Positions 25,794-35,476 of a DNA stretch of 64,000 nucleotides are shown piece after piece. Every line of letters begins with the position of its first letter. Positions within the stretch are counted from its first letter, which is position 1. The notes beneath the pieces were generated by a model. It was not told where the DNA came from. It saw only the letters and a program-made list of their open reading frames with translations, and ran no database searches. Where the stretch lies: the NCBI RefSeq assembly GCF_014211975.1, contig NZ_CP060084.1, forward strand, positions 1,922,001 through 1,986,000, read 5' to 3'. The position numbers and the translations under genes were made by a program. This DNA is from Teredinibacter haidensis (GTDB lineage Bacteria > Pseudomonadota > Gammaproteobacteria > Pseudomonadales > Cellvibrionaceae).

Positions 25794-26452
25794 TACAGGG
25801 CCTCCCCAGGTTTAGTATTGGGAGCAATTTTAAAATCGGCTGCTTCGTTCTGCGCTGGTTTGTAAGCGCGAATAGCCCAGATATACAAACCAATCAAGAA
25901 AAAGGCACTCGGAGGTAGCAACAACATACCGTTTGGATCGTACCAGCCACCATTGTTTACCGTTTGCATAATCTCGATACCAAACAAAGCACCACCACCA
26001 AAGAGCTCACGCACAACTGCCAAAGCGATCAGCATAGCGCTGTAGCCCAAGCCATTACCAAAACCATCCAAAGCGCTCTGCAGCGGTGGGTTTTTCATAG
26101 CGAAGGCTTCCGCACGCCCCATAACGATACAGTTGGTAATAATCAAACCCACAAATACGGACAGCTGTTTACTTATATCGTAGGCCACAGCCTTCAACAC
26201 CTGGTCCACCAGAATCACCAGGGAGGCAATAACGGTCATCTGCGCAATAATGCGGATATTGTTGGGTATGTGACGACGAATAATCGATACAAACAGGTTG
26301 GAAAACGTTACAACGACGGTCAGAGCAACGCACATAACCATGGTTACTTTCATGCTACTTGTTACCGCCAGTGCGGAACAAATCCCGAGGATCTGCAACC
26401 CGATGGGGTTGTTATCCAGAATGGGCTTCAATAAAAGGTCTTTTATTTTCAT
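25793..26452 (-). CDS. nqrD: Na+-translocating NADH:quinone reductase subunit D
   Basis: Homologue of NqrE with six membrane helices in inverted topology. ILDNNPIGLQILGICSALAVT and LIITNCIVMGRAEAFAM contain the paired Fe-ligand cysteines. 219 residues. It is 3 bp after nqrC. Confidence 0.97.
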   Translation of the reverse strand: MKIKDLLLKPILDNNPIGLQILGICSALAVTSSMKVTMVMCVALTVVVTFSNLFVSIIRRHIPNNIRIIAQMTVIASLVILVDQVLKAVAYDISKQLSVFVGLIITNCIVMGRAEAFAMKNPPLQSALDGFGNGLGYSAMLIALAVVRELFGGGALFGIEIMQTVNNGGWYDPNGMLLLPPSAFFLIGLYIWAIRAYKPAQNEAADFKIAPNTKPGEAL

Positions 26453-26455
26453 GGC

Positions 26456-27229
26456 TTAGGCCTCTCCCGCTTTCAGCTTATTGAGGAATGGCCCATAGCC
26501 GTTCTCACCCAACCAGAACTTCATCATATTGTCGACACCCACGCTAGTAAGGGTTGCGCCAGACAAACCATCGACCTTGTACTGCGCACCAGGACTACCG
26601 GGAGCAACACTACCTTTAATGACCGACACTTTTACACTGCCATCGACTGCGTAAATATTCTTGCCCGACCATAAGGCCTTCCATCGAGGGTTATCAATTT
26701 CAGCTCCCAGCCCAGGAGTTTCTTTGTGATCGTAGAAACCCAGACCAACAACCGTGTTCATATCTGAACCCACGGCCAGAAAACCATACATAGTGCCCCA
26801 AAGCCCGTAACCCGAAATAGGCAGAATCACGGTTTCAAGACCAGAATCGCCTTTTACCAGGTAAACTTTGGCAAATTTCTCCCGCCGGGATAAACCGGCA
26901 ATATCATCCTCGGAGCTAAGCGAGTCAGACAACGCAGGATCTTTAACTGATTTTCGTTGGTCAAAAGCAGAAACGTCGATGGCTTCGCTAAACGAACCGG
27001 TCGTCAAATCGACAATTTTGGTTTCGATTAGAGCAAATTGCTCATCAACACTTTTACTCTCTTCCAGTAATCCCGCAGCCGCCAGAATATTGCGATTGAA
27101 ATCCAACAATTTGTTAGCCGCCTGAGCGGGCTTCAGCACCACGGATGCAGTGGACACTACTACCGAACACACGATACACAGCAGCAATGCAACCGTAATG
27201 GTCTTCTTAATCGTATCGTTATTAGCCAC
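26456..27229 (-). CDS. nqrC: Na+-translocating NADH:quinone reductase subunit C
   Basis: Periplasm-facing subunit with covalent FMN. One N-terminal helix (about 10-32), then a soluble domain with GLWGTMYGFLAVGSDMNTV and HKETPGLGAEIDNPRW. The flavinylation motif SGATLTS supplies the threonine modified by ApbE. 257 residues. Overlaps nqrB by 8 bp. Confidence 0.97.
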   Translation of the reverse strand: MANNDTIKKTITVALLLCIVCSVVVSTASVVLKPAQAANKLLDFNRNILAAAGLLEESKSVDEQFALIETKIVDLTTGSFSEAIDVSAFDQRKSVKDPALSDSLSSEDDIAGLSRREKFAKVYLVKGDSGLETVILPISGYGLWGTMYGFLAVGSDMNTVVGLGFYDHKETPGLGAEIDNPRWKALWSGKNIYAVDGSVKVSVIKGSVAPGSPGAQYKVDGLSGATLTSVGVDNMMKFWLGENGYGPFLNKLKAGEA

Positions 27230-28427
27230 GAGCTAACCTCCGCTTAATATTGGACTGAACAAAAACGTGGTCAATGAGCGGTGCAAACAAGTTCGCAAAC
27301 AAAATCGCTAGCATCATACCTTCAGGGAAGGCTGGGTTAACCACTCGGATGGTAATGACCATAAAGCCGATCAAGCCCCCGAACCACCATTTACCCGCAT
27401 TCGTCATAGAAGCCGAAACCGGGTCAGTCGCCATAAAGAACATACCGAAGGCATAGCCTCCCAGAACCATGTGCCACCAGAAAGGCATGGCAAACATAGG
27501 GTTGGAATCGGCATTCCCGACAGCGTTGTAGATCAGTGTTGTGATAATGGTGCCGATAATGACTCCCACCACAATGCGCAACGAAGCGATGCCGGTTGCG
27601 ACAAGAGCACCGCCACCAACAATGATCGCCAGCGTTGAAGTTTCACCAATAGAACCCTGCATTTTGCCGAAGAAGGCGTCGAACCAGCTCATCTGAGACT
27701 GAAGGACATCCATACCCTGCTGCGCGACCATGGATAAAGCCGTGGCACCGGTGTAACCGTCAACGGCCGTCCAGACACCGTCACCAGACATGGATGCCGG
27801 ATAAGCGAAAAACAGGAATGCACGACCGGTAAGTGCCGGATTGAGGAAGTTTTTACCCGTACCTCCAAAGACTTCTTTGCCCAGCACTACACCAAAGCTG
27901 ATACCAATTGCGGCTTGCCACAACGGCAGATCGGGAGGACAGGTCAGCGCAAACAGGATAGAGGTCACAAAGAAACCTTCGTTGATCTCGTGGCCACGCT
28001 TCATGGCAAACAACACTTCCCAGAAACCACCCACAGCAAAGACCATGATGTAGATCGGCAAGAAGAAGACAGCGCCGTATATAAAGTTATCCCAGATACT
28101 GGCGGGGTCATGACCTGCCAGCAGAGCAATCAAAAAGCCACGCCAACCTTCAATGGATGTCGCTCCCATTTCGGCAAGAATGGTGTTGGACTGCCAACCA
28201 AGGTTGTACATGCCGTAGAACATGGCCGGAAAAACGCACAGCCAAACGGTAATCATCACCCGCTTGAGATCGATACCGTCACGTACATGAGCGGTTGTTT
28301 TGGTCACGTCGTTTGGTTGGAATAGCAGGGTATCTGTCGCTTCATAGAGCGCGTACCACTTTTCCAGTTTCCCGCCTTTGTGAAAATGCGGCTCGACACT
28401 ATCTAAAAGATTACGTAACAACTTCAT
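27222..28427 (-). CDS. nqrB: Na+-translocating NADH:quinone reductase subunit B
   Basis: Main membrane subunit, with riboflavin, a covalent FMN and the sodium path. About ten membrane helices; the flavinylation site is DGYTGATALS. KEVFGGTGKNFLNPALTGRAF and FFMATDPVSASMTNAG are conserved. 401 residues. Lies 3 bp after nqrA. Confidence 0.97.
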   Translation of the reverse strand: MKLLRNLLDSVEPHFHKGGKLEKWYALYEATDTLLFQPNDVTKTTAHVRDGIDLKRVMITVWLCVFPAMFYGMYNLGWQSNTILAEMGATSIEGWRGFLIALLAGHDPASIWDNFIYGAVFFLPIYIMVFAVGGFWEVLFAMKRGHEINEGFFVTSILFALTCPPDLPLWQAAIGISFGVVLGKEVFGGTGKNFLNPALTGRAFLFFAYPASMSGDGVWTAVDGYTGATALSMVAQQGMDVLQSQMSWFDAFFGKMQGSIGETSTLAIIVGGGALVATGIASLRIVVGVIIGTIITTLIYNAVGNADSNPMFAMPFWWHMVLGGYAFGMFFMATDPVSASMTNAGKWWFGGLIGFMVITIRVVNPAFPEGMMLAILFANLFAPLIDHVFVQSNIKRRLARG

Positions 28428-28430
28428 CGA

Positions 28431-29774
28431 TTAACCCTCCTTCTCGATAAGCGTAAGGTTATCGCGAAGAATGGGGCCGTATTCATATTTGCCAGAGCAA
28501 ACAAAAGTACACAAGGCCAGATCCTCTTCATCCAATTCCAAACAGCCCAGCTTTTGGGCCTGTTCAGCATCACCCACAATCAACGCACGCAGCAACTGCG
28601 TTGCCAGAATATCCAGTGGCATAACCTTTTCATAAGAACCGGTTGGTACCATGGCCCGCTCGCTACCATTCGCCGAGGTAGTGAAATCAAACTTTTTGCC
28701 TTTAAATAAGCTTGAAATGTAAATAGGCAGCGTAGAGAACCGGTCAAAACCCGGAACCACAAAGTGCATAAATGGGCGCTCGGTACCTTCCAGCAGCACA
28801 CTCACCTGGTTGTGGTAACGCCCCAGGAACGCCGCTGGGCCGTACGCATTACGTCCACCAAAGACTGAACCGCTAATCGTACGATTTTCTCCGGCTTTCA
28901 TTTGACCGGCCGTCAACTCTTCCAAGCTGGCACCCACGCGGGTTCGAACCAAGCGGGGATCTTCAACCTGAGGCCCAGCCAGTGAAATAACACGATCGGT
29001 ATTCAGTTCGCCGGTGGTAAATAAATCGCCCATCGCCATCACGTCCTGATACCCCACTGTCCAGGCAACCTTATTGGCACTGACAGGAGCAAGAAAATGA
29101 ATATGAGTACCAACATTACCCGCAGGATGAACACCGCCGAAAGCTTCGTAAGCAACATTACTTAGATCGGCCTGGGGAATTGATACCCCCTCGGCGTGAG
29201 TAACAAACAGCTTGCCTTCGGTCAAACGAGACAAAACGGCAAGGCCATTTTTAAAGCTTTCCGGGCGTTCGTTAACGATCAACGCAGGATCAGCGGCCAG
29301 AGGAGCGGTATCCATAGCACTGACGAAGATAACGGCAGGCACAGCATTAATCGCAGGAACCTTGCTGAATGGGCGAGTACGAATAGCAGTCCATAATCCG
29401 GAGTCAACCAGATTATCGACAACTTTCTCTCGCGCCAAAGAAGCCAGCTCAGCTTCTGCGTAACTTGCGAAAGTCTCACTTTCATTGCCTTCAATATCGA
29501 TAACCACCGATTGCATCACACGCTGGTAACCGCGATTTACCGCAGCTACTGTTCCAGAAGCCGGAGCCGTATAGCGAACACCTTCAGTTTTTTTATCGGT
29601 AAACAGGAGTTGCCCTTTTTTAACCTTATCGCCTGCCTGAACTGCCATAGTGGGCTTCATACCGTGATAATCGAAGCCTACAACAGCAACAGAACGAATC
29701 GAAGGGCCATCTTCTATGGATTGCCGGGGGGCCCCGGTGATAGGTAAATCCAATCCGCGACGGATCTTGATCAT
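28431..29774 (-). CDS. nqrA: Na+-translocating NADH:quinone reductase subunit A
   Basis: Cytoplasm-facing subunit that binds ubiquinone near NqrB. The ATG at 29774 (MIKIRRGLDLPITG) matches the family start and gives 447 residues. The frame stays open a further 58 codons upstream, but that part looks non-coding. First gene of the probable nqrA-F-apbE-nqrM-sthA operon. Confidence 0.97.
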   Translation of the reverse strand: MIKIRRGLDLPITGAPRQSIEDGPSIRSVAVVGFDYHGMKPTMAVQAGDKVKKGQLLFTDKKTEGVRYTAPASGTVAAVNRGYQRVMQSVVIDIEGNESETFASYAEAELASLAREKVVDNLVDSGLWTAIRTRPFSKVPAINAVPAVIFVSAMDTAPLAADPALIVNERPESFKNGLAVLSRLTEGKLFVTHAEGVSIPQADLSNVAYEAFGGVHPAGNVGTHIHFLAPVSANKVAWTVGYQDVMAMGDLFTTGELNTDRVISLAGPQVEDPRLVRTRVGASLEELTAGQMKAGENRTISGSVFGGRNAYGPAAFLGRYHNQVSVLLEGTERPFMHFVVPGFDRFSTLPIYISSLFKGKKFDFTTSANGSERAMVPTGSYEKVMPLDILATQLLRALIVGDAEQAQKLGCLELDEEDLALCTFVCSGKYEYGPILRDNLTLIEKEG

Positions 29775-30266
29775 ACGTCTTTGCCTAAAGTTTATGATTA
29801 GATGAGTTGGTTTTGAAAAATATTGCCGTTGCCCGCCACCCTCAACTTCGATGACCGAAAACGTAAATTCGATTATTAATGTGCCAAATTGTTTCCAGCA
29901 CCACCCGATAACCTGTTTAGCCAGGTGCGGGACAGTCCACGTTAACATCCCAATAAAGAATAGATCAATTTGACGATCTTTTAGCCCGAACCAGTTTTAT
30001 TGATTAAATTTTCACCGACCCCAAAGCGGGCACTAAAAAATCGCGCCAATTATAAGGAGGAGAGCCCTCTAACGCTAGCGAATGAAGTAAAAAAACCTAA
30101 TTAACGTGTTGTTTTAAGGACGCTATTTTGAGATCAAGCAAACGTATTGCAGCCAACTCGGAATACTGATTAACGTAGCGGTACCATTAGAGAACCGCTA
30201 TATTTGCGCCTGCCCGCCAGAATTCATTAAAATTCGACCGCCATTCAAACAGAGATTGTAGTATTC
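29775..30266. other. Divergent control region between nqrA and mfd
   Basis: 492 bp without a gene. A TATAAT at 30049-30054 points toward nqrA but would leave a leader of about 270 nt and has no good -35. A perfect 7-bp dyad TAGCGGT/ACCGCTA (30176-30182 and 30194-30200) lies about 65 bp before mfd. The gap GAPDH gene that often sits beside mfd in relatives is not here. Confidence 0.4.
30176..30200. repeat. 7-bp dyad upstream of mfd
   Basis: TAGCGGT and ACCGCTA are exact complements 11 bp apart. TATATT follows directly, so this may be an operator over the mfd promoter or just a hairpin in its leader. Confidence 0.3.
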
Positions 30267-33200
30267 ATGACGATTGCCAGCCCTCTAACCCCGAACCTGC
30301 CCAGCAACTCCGGAAACAAACGCAACTGGGGCAACTTGCAAGGCCCGACGGGAAGCGCGTTTACCATGGCAAACGCCCTGCTCGATACCGGCAAGAACAT
30401 GCTGATTATCGCGCCAGACATGGCCACGGCAGAAGTCTACCGGCGCGACATCAACGTCTTCCTCAAAGACCGAGGCGCGCACTACAGAGTAATGCTGTTT
30501 AACGACTGGGAAACTCTGCCCTACGACAGCTTTTCTCCTCATCAGGATATTATTTCCGAGCGCATGCGCTGCCTCTACCATATGCACGCCAGCGAACACT
30601 GCGTGGTTATCGTTGCCGCCACCACCCTGATGCAGCGCTTACCACCCACCGATTTCATCCTATCCAAAAGCCTGATATTAAACGTTGACGACCAGCTCGA
30701 CCGGGAGACCTTTCGCGAACAGCTCGTCAATTCGGGCTACACAAATGTCGATATGGTTTATCAGCATGGTGAGTTCGCCGTGCGCGGTGCGCTAATTGAT
30801 GTATACCCCATGGGTAGTCGCGCCAGCTATCGAATAGAATTGTTTGACGACTGCGTCGACTCACTTCGTGAGTTCGATCCGGAAACCCAAAGAACCATCG
30901 CAAAAGTAGAACAAATTGAACTACTACCGGGAAAGGAATTCCCCATCGACAAAATCGGTATTGGTTTTTTCAAAAGTCGATGGCATGAAACCTTTAATGT
31001 CGACCACCAGGCCTGCCCAGTGTACCAAGATATTTCAGCAGGTTTATCGCCAGCGGGAGTTGAATACTACCTACCTCTGTTTTTTGAACACACTGCATCC
31101 CTGTTCGATTACCTACCCGACGACACAGAGCAAACCTTAATTTTTGTCCATGAAGAAGTACCCAATGCTATAGAGCATTACTGGAGGGATATCGAATCGC
31201 GCTACGAAAGCCGCAACGGTGATATGGAGCGCCCTATTCTACCTACTCACCAAGCGTTTCAGCCCATTGATAGTATTTATGCCGCATTAAAGCGGTTCCC
31301 CCGGATATTTTTACACACGCGTAATCTGGAAGAAGGCTCGGCAAACAACAATTTAAACTTTTCCCCATTGCCAGCACTGGCAGTCGATAGCAAAGCAAAA
31401 AACCCACTGTACCTACTGGAAAATTTCTTACTTGAAACCGAAAAACGGGTTTTGTTTTGCGCAGAAACCGCTGGCAGAAAAGAAACCCTAAAAGAACAGT
31501 TAGCGAAAATTTCCGTCCTTGCCGATGAGCTTCTATCCATTGCTGAGTTTTTAAGTGGAACCAGCCAGATCGCCATCACCATTGCCGACATCGACTCCAG
31601 TATCAATATTGATGACCCAAACATTATTTTGATTGCTGAACAACAACTCTTCGGTAATCGGGTTTCACAAAAGCGTCGACGCTCAAAGGCTACCGACGAT
31701 GCAGATAACATCGTTAAGAATCTCACCGAACTAAAACTCGATGCCCCGGTAGTGCATATTGAACATGGTGTGGGGCGTTACAAAGGCCTGCAAACGATTG
31801 AGCACGATGGTCAAGCCGACGAATTTTTAGTTTTAAACTACGCCAACGATACCAAGCTCTATGTTCCCGTAGCCAACCTCCATTTAATCAGCCGTTACAG
31901 CGGAGCAGAAGAAAGCCTGGCCCCTCTACATAAACTCGGTAGCGAAGTTTGGCAAAGAGCAAAACGAAAAGCCGCAGAGCAAATTCGTGATGTCGCTGCA
32001 GAATTACTCGATATTTATGCCAAACGCAAAGCCCGCCAAGGCTTTGCTTACCAAAACCCGAAAGAAACATACGAGCAATTCAGTGCCGGTTTTCCCTTTG
32101 AAGAAACGCCAGACCAGGAAGCAGCCATTTACGCCGTTCGCGACGATATGCTTTCATCGCAGCCCATGGATCGTCTGGTTTGCGGTGATGTAGGCTTTGG
32201 TAAAACGGAAGTCGCCATGCGCGCCGCTTTTATCGCTGTTCAAAACAGCAAACAGGTTTCAGTGCTTGTACCTACCACCTTGCTGGCGCAACAGCACTTC
32301 GAAAACTTTAAAGATCGATTTGCCGACTGGCCGGTCAATATTGAGGTTATATCCCGCTTTCGCAGCAACAAAGAATTAGACGATATCCAGAAAAAACTGG
32401 AGGCGGGCCAAGTCGATATCGTTATTGGTACGCACAAACTGATACAGGGAGATATTAAATATTCCAACCTTGGACTTTTAATCATCGACGAAGAGCATCG
32501 CTTTGGCGTTCGCCAAAAAGAATCATTAAAAGCACTGCGAAGCGAAGTGGATATTCTTACCCTTACCGCAACGCCTATTCCACGCACCCTGAACATGGCC
32601 ATGTCTGGCATTCGCGATCTTTCCATTATTGCCACGCCTCCGGCAAAACGCCTTTCAGTCAAAACATTTGTGCGCGAAGCTGACGACAACCTGATCAAAG
32701 AAGCGGTATTACGTGAGATATTACGCGGCGGCCAGGTGTATTTCCTACATAATGAAGTTAAATCCATTGATCGCCGGGCCGCAGAATTACAGCAGATGAT
32801 CCCAGAAGCCCGTATCGGCATCGGCCACGGCCAAATGCGGGAGCGCGAACTGGAAAGTGTAATGTCCAACTTCTACCACAAGCGCTTCAATATACTCGTT
32901 AGCACGACGATTATCGAAACCGGAATCGATGTACCCAGCGCCAACACAATCATTATCGAGCGCGCCGACAAATTGGGGCTTGCACAACTGCATCAACTAC
33001 GCGGGCGCGTCGGTCGATCACACCACCAAGCCTATGCGTATATGTTAACACCACACAAAAAGGCTATGACGGGCGACGCTCACAAACGCCTGGAGGCCAT
33101 TGCGGAAGCACAGGATCTCGGTGCCGGCTTTATGCTGGCCTCTCACGACCTAGAGATACGGGGCGCCGGCGAACTGCTGGGTGACGAGCAAAGCGGACAA

Positions 33201-33743
33201 ATGCATGCCATCGGCTTCTCTCTTTATATGGACATGCTCGATCGTGCGGTGAAAGCGATTCAGGAAGGCAAGAGCATCGACCTGGAACTGCCAGAAGAAG
33301 GCAATATTGAAATAAACCTGCGTATTCCCGCGCTTATTCCCAACGATTACCTGCCAGACGTACACACCCGCCTAACCCTATACAAGCGATTGGCATCGGT
33401 GAATTCTGAAAATGCGTTAAACGAACTACAGGTGGAAATGATCGACCGTTTTGGCCTATTGCCAGATGCCGTTAAAAATCTGATTAGACAAACACGTATC
33501 CGTTTAGATGCTGAACAAATGGGAGTTACCAAAGTCGAAGCCAGCAGATTGAGTGGCCGCATTGAATTTGCCAGCAAAACGTCGGTTGACCCTCTCACAA
33601 TTGTTAAATTGGTACAAAAACAACCACAACACTACCGACTTGAAGGCGCAAACCATTTAAAATTCAGTTTCGATATGGAAACCACCGAGCAACGCATCAC
33701 ACAGGTAAGCCAAGTGTTGCAACAACTTAAACAGGCCAGCTAA
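30267..33743 (+). CDS. mfd: Transcription-repair coupling factor Mfd
   Basis: Removes RNA polymerase stalled at DNA damage and recruits UvrAB. The 1158-residue protein has an N-terminal UvrB-like region, the RNA-polymerase interaction domain near 490-560 (VVHIEHGVGRYKGLQTIE), a RecG-like helicase with Walker A CGDVGFGKTEVAMRA and DEEH in LLIIDEEHRFGV, then motif VI region RGRVGRSHHQAYAY and the C-terminal D7 domain. It is complete. The stop overlaps the csiV start by one base. Confidence 0.97.
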   Translation: MTIASPLTPNLPSNSGNKRNWGNLQGPTGSAFTMANALLDTGKNMLIIAPDMATAEVYRRDINVFLKDRGAHYRVMLFNDWETLPYDSFSPHQDIISERMRCLYHMHASEHCVVIVAATTLMQRLPPTDFILSKSLILNVDDQLDRETFREQLVNSGYTNVDMVYQHGEFAVRGALIDVYPMGSRASYRIELFDDCVDSLREFDPETQRTIAKVEQIELLPGKEFPIDKIGIGFFKSRWHETFNVDHQACPVYQDISAGLSPAGVEYYLPLFFEHTASLFDYLPDDTEQTLIFVHEEVPNAIEHYWRDIESRYESRNGDMERPILPTHQAFQPIDSIYAALKRFPRIFLHTRNLEEGSANNNLNFSPLPALAVDSKAKNPLYLLENFLLETEKRVLFCAETAGRKETLKEQLAKISVLADELLSIAEFLSGTSQIAITIADIDSSINIDDPNIILIAEQQLFGNRVSQKRRRSKATDDADNIVKNLTELKLDAPVVHIEHGVGRYKGLQTIEHDGQADEFLVLNYANDTKLYVPVANLHLISRYSGAEESLAPLHKLGSEVWQRAKRKAAEQIRDVAAELLDIYAKRKARQGFAYQNPKETYEQFSAGFPFEETPDQEAAIYAVRDDMLSSQPMDRLVCGDVGFGKTEVAMRAAFIAVQNSKQVSVLVPTTLLAQQHFENFKDRFADWPVNIEVISRFRSNKELDDIQKKLEAGQVDIVIGTHKLIQGDIKYSNLGLLIIDEEHRFGVRQKESLKALRSEVDILTLTATPIPRTLNMAMSGIRDLSIIATPPAKRLSVKTFVREADDNLIKEAVLREILRGGQVYFLHNEVKSIDRRAAELQQMIPEARIGIGHGQMRERELESVMSNFYHKRFNILVSTTIIETGIDVPSANTIIIERADKLGLAQLHQLRGRVGRSHHQAYAYMLTPHKKAMTGDAHKRLEAIAEAQDLGAGFMLASHDLEIRGAGELLGDEQSGQMHAIGFSLYMDMLDRAVKAIQEGKSIDLELPEEGNIEINLRIPALIPNDYLPDVHTRLTLYKRLASVNSENALNELQVEMIDRFGLLPDAVKNLIRQTRIRLDAEQMGVTKVEASRLSGRIEFASKTSVDPLTIVKLVQKQPQHYRLEGANHLKFSFDMETTEQRITQVSQVLQQLKQAS

Positions 33744-34726
33744 TGATCCAGCCCTTCCCAGCAATGCAGCTCCACCGTAAGCCTTTTCGGATTAAAATTG
33801 CACTATTCGCCACAGCTCTTTTCACACTCCCCTTCGGCTCCAATATTATTGCCCAAGACAATAGTAAAGGTTATGAGAACTGGTACCAGGTCGAACTGAT
33901 CATATTCAAACGCGCAGGTCAAAGAGCCGAGACCGAGAGCTGGCCAAAAAATCTCACATTAGCCTATCCAACTGAGCTCCAATATCTTATTGACCCCGCG
34001 CTCCAAGAAGAACCCGAAAATACCGAGATACCAGGCGAAGCGGAAAACGGATTGAAACCAACACCAGAAGAAGAGCCTAAACCCCTTGTCGCCGCGTATA
34101 CGTTACTGGACTCCAGAAAATTCGGTATTGGCAGTGCGAGCTATGCACTCAAAAAAGAGCGCGGGGTTTCCGTATTGTTTCACGAGAGCTGGCTACAACC
34201 AATGACAGCTCTGGATGATGCACCCGCGATTGTTATTAAAGGCGGCGAAAAATTTGGGGACCACCACGAACTAGAGGGAACTATCACCTTCAGCGTTAGC
34301 CGCTACCTGCATGCACACACTAACCTGTGGTTGACAAATTTTATCGCAAATTATGGACAGGAAAGCGAACACTGGCCCGACCTACCAACGCCACCAAGTT
34401 CCGCTCTCCACACACTGGATACAACAGCAGACACTTCTGCGTTAACGGAAAGCACTACCGCCAATAATTTTGGTTTCTCTCTGGAAAATCAATCGTCATT
34501 TTCTATGAATGAAACAGCCGACGCACCTTCAATGCTGAATGACTTTTCGGCATTAACGAGTAAACCGTTCCTGATACAGCGGATCATTACTTTGACACAG
34601 AATCGCCGCATGCGTAGCACAGAACTACACTATATCGACCACCCTCAACTCGGTCTGCTGGTAAAAATCACGCCGTTCACCAATCCCGAATTCGATTTGC
34701 AAACACTCGAGAAAGAAGGCAATTAA
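33743..34726 (+). CDS. csiV: CsiV-family peptidoglycan-binding protein
   Basis: Exported protein of 327 residues. An N-terminal signal (FRIKIALFATALFTLPFGS) is followed by YENWYQVELIIFKR, the opening of the CsiV family. A low-complexity middle is rich in Glu, Pro and Thr, and the end has RITLTQNRRMRSTELHYIDHPQLGLLVKITP features of the family in shorter runs. Vibrio cholerae CsiV binds peptidoglycan and supports PBP1a with LpoA. Location directly after mfd is the conserved context and supports the name. Confidence 0.82.
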   Translation: MIQPFPAMQLHRKPFRIKIALFATALFTLPFGSNIIAQDNSKGYENWYQVELIIFKRAGQRAETESWPKNLTLAYPTELQYLIDPALQEEPENTEIPGEAENGLKPTPEEEPKPLVAAYTLLDSRKFGIGSASYALKKERGVSVLFHESWLQPMTALDDAPAIVIKGGEKFGDHHELEGTITFSVSRYLHAHTNLWLTNFIANYGQESEHWPDLPTPPSSALHTLDTTADTSALTESTTANNFGFSLENQSSFSMNETADAPSMLNDFSALTSKPFLIQRIITLTQNRRMRSTELHYIDHPQLGLLVKITPFTNPEFDLQTLEKEGN

Positions 34727-35018
34727 AGAATTAGGGTACCGCTGAATAGAACCGCTAACACTCAGACCTCCAGACGAATACGCAATTGCAGAACAACGAT
34801 TTACGCATGCTGGACGCATGAAAAGTTGCAAACGACGAGAGCATACTAACCAAGGAGCCCCTGAAGGGTTCCACTGAGCACTAACGACTTTATTCAGCGA
34901 TATCCTAGGGAGCACGTAAAACCAAACTGAGCGTTAATAGACGCCCAGCTAATTTGGCTTAATTCCAAACAATTTCGAGAATTAATTCTCTGCCTTGGAG
35001 GAAGTGCTTAACTTGAAC
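34727..35018. other. Intergenic region between csiV and the cold-shock gene
   Basis: No gene found. A GGAGCCC/GGGTTCC stem with one mismatch near 34854-34872 and a perfect palindrome GAGAATTAATTCTC (34977-34990) are visible. Neither is followed by a T-run. Confidence 0.4.
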
Positions 35019-35033
35019 AGCCGTGATACGGCT
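35019..35033 (-). terminator. Short hairpin after the cold-shock gene
   Basis: AGCCGT and ACGGCT form a perfect 6-bp stem with a 3-nt loop, 3 nt beyond the stop codon. No T-tract follows, so termination is only possible, not clear. Confidence 0.35.
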
Positions 35034-35036
35034 AGT

Positions 35037-35249
35037 CTAGATACAGGCAACATCTTCGGCTTGTAAGCCTTTATCACCTTTCTGAAGTTCAAATTCAACC
35101 TTTTGACCTTCGTTGAGGGAGCGATATCCGTCGCCCCTAATATTACGATAATGCACAAAGATATCTTCCGACTCTTCTCCGCGAGTAATAAATCCATAAC
35201 CGCGTGCGTTATTGAACCACTTGACAGTGCCGAGTTCTCTATCAGCCAT
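35037..35249 (-). CDS. Cold-shock-domain protein (CspA family)
   Basis: Small single-stranded nucleic-acid-binding OB-fold protein of 70 residues. GTVKWFNNARGYGFI carries RNP1 and EDIFVHY carries RNP2. The HYRNIRGDGYRSL segment suggests the subgroup found in Pseudomonas-like bacteria rather than E. coli CspA. GAGGTG before the ATG at 35249 fixes the start; the frame is open 17 codons upstream. The leader appears short, so CspA-like leader control is unlikely. Confidence 0.93.
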   Translation of the reverse strand: MADRELGTVKWFNNARGYGFITRGEESEDIFVHYRNIRGDGYRSLNEGQKVEFELQKGDKGLQAEDVACI

Positions 35250-35272
35250 GTCTACACCTCTTATATCTATTT

Positions 35273-35300
35273 TTATTATGTTAATTGTTACAATACTCAA
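35273..35300 (-). promoter_or_regulatory. Promoter of the cold-shock gene
   Basis: TTGAGT (35295-35300) and TAATAA (35273-35278), 16 bp apart, reading toward the gene. The spacer contains the small palindrome ATTGTAACAAT. The start site would lie only about 15-20 nt before the ATG. Confidence 0.5.
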
Positions 35301-35367
35301 TATCTTCCCTGTATTCCTAAACTAAAGCGTGTCAGTCGGCTGAGCAGTACATCCAGAAAACTCTCTT

Positions 35368-35385
35368 TTCATACTATGGTATGAA
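35368..35385. promoter_or_regulatory. Operator-like palindrome TTCATAC-N4-GTATGAA
   Basis: Perfect 7-bp half-sites around a TATG centre, about 70 bp upstream of the cold-shock promoter and beyond the mtnP stop. Size and symmetry suit a dimeric regulator; none can be named. Confidence 0.35.
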
Positions 35386-35476
35386 TAACAGAACTCGCCT
35401 TTTAAATTTACTACTCATCCTGAAACAACTCAGAAGATGGGAAGACATTAAGATAAATTCTTTTCCATGTCCAGAG

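Noticed and set aside
29775..29948. 58-codon upstream extension of nqrA
   Set aside because: The family start MIKIRRGLDLP is exact at 29774; the extension is not conserved-looking.
30049..30077. TATAAT toward nqrA as a full promoter
   Set aside because: No acceptable -35 and a leader of about 270 nt; kept only as a remark in the intergenic entry.
34977..34990. Perfect palindrome GAGAATTAATTCTC
   Set aside because: AT-rich palindromes of this length are expected by chance now and then; it is downstream of both genes.
35250..35300. 17-codon extension of the cold-shock protein
   Set aside because: GAGGTG sits just before the ATG at 35249, and the extension covers the promoter.
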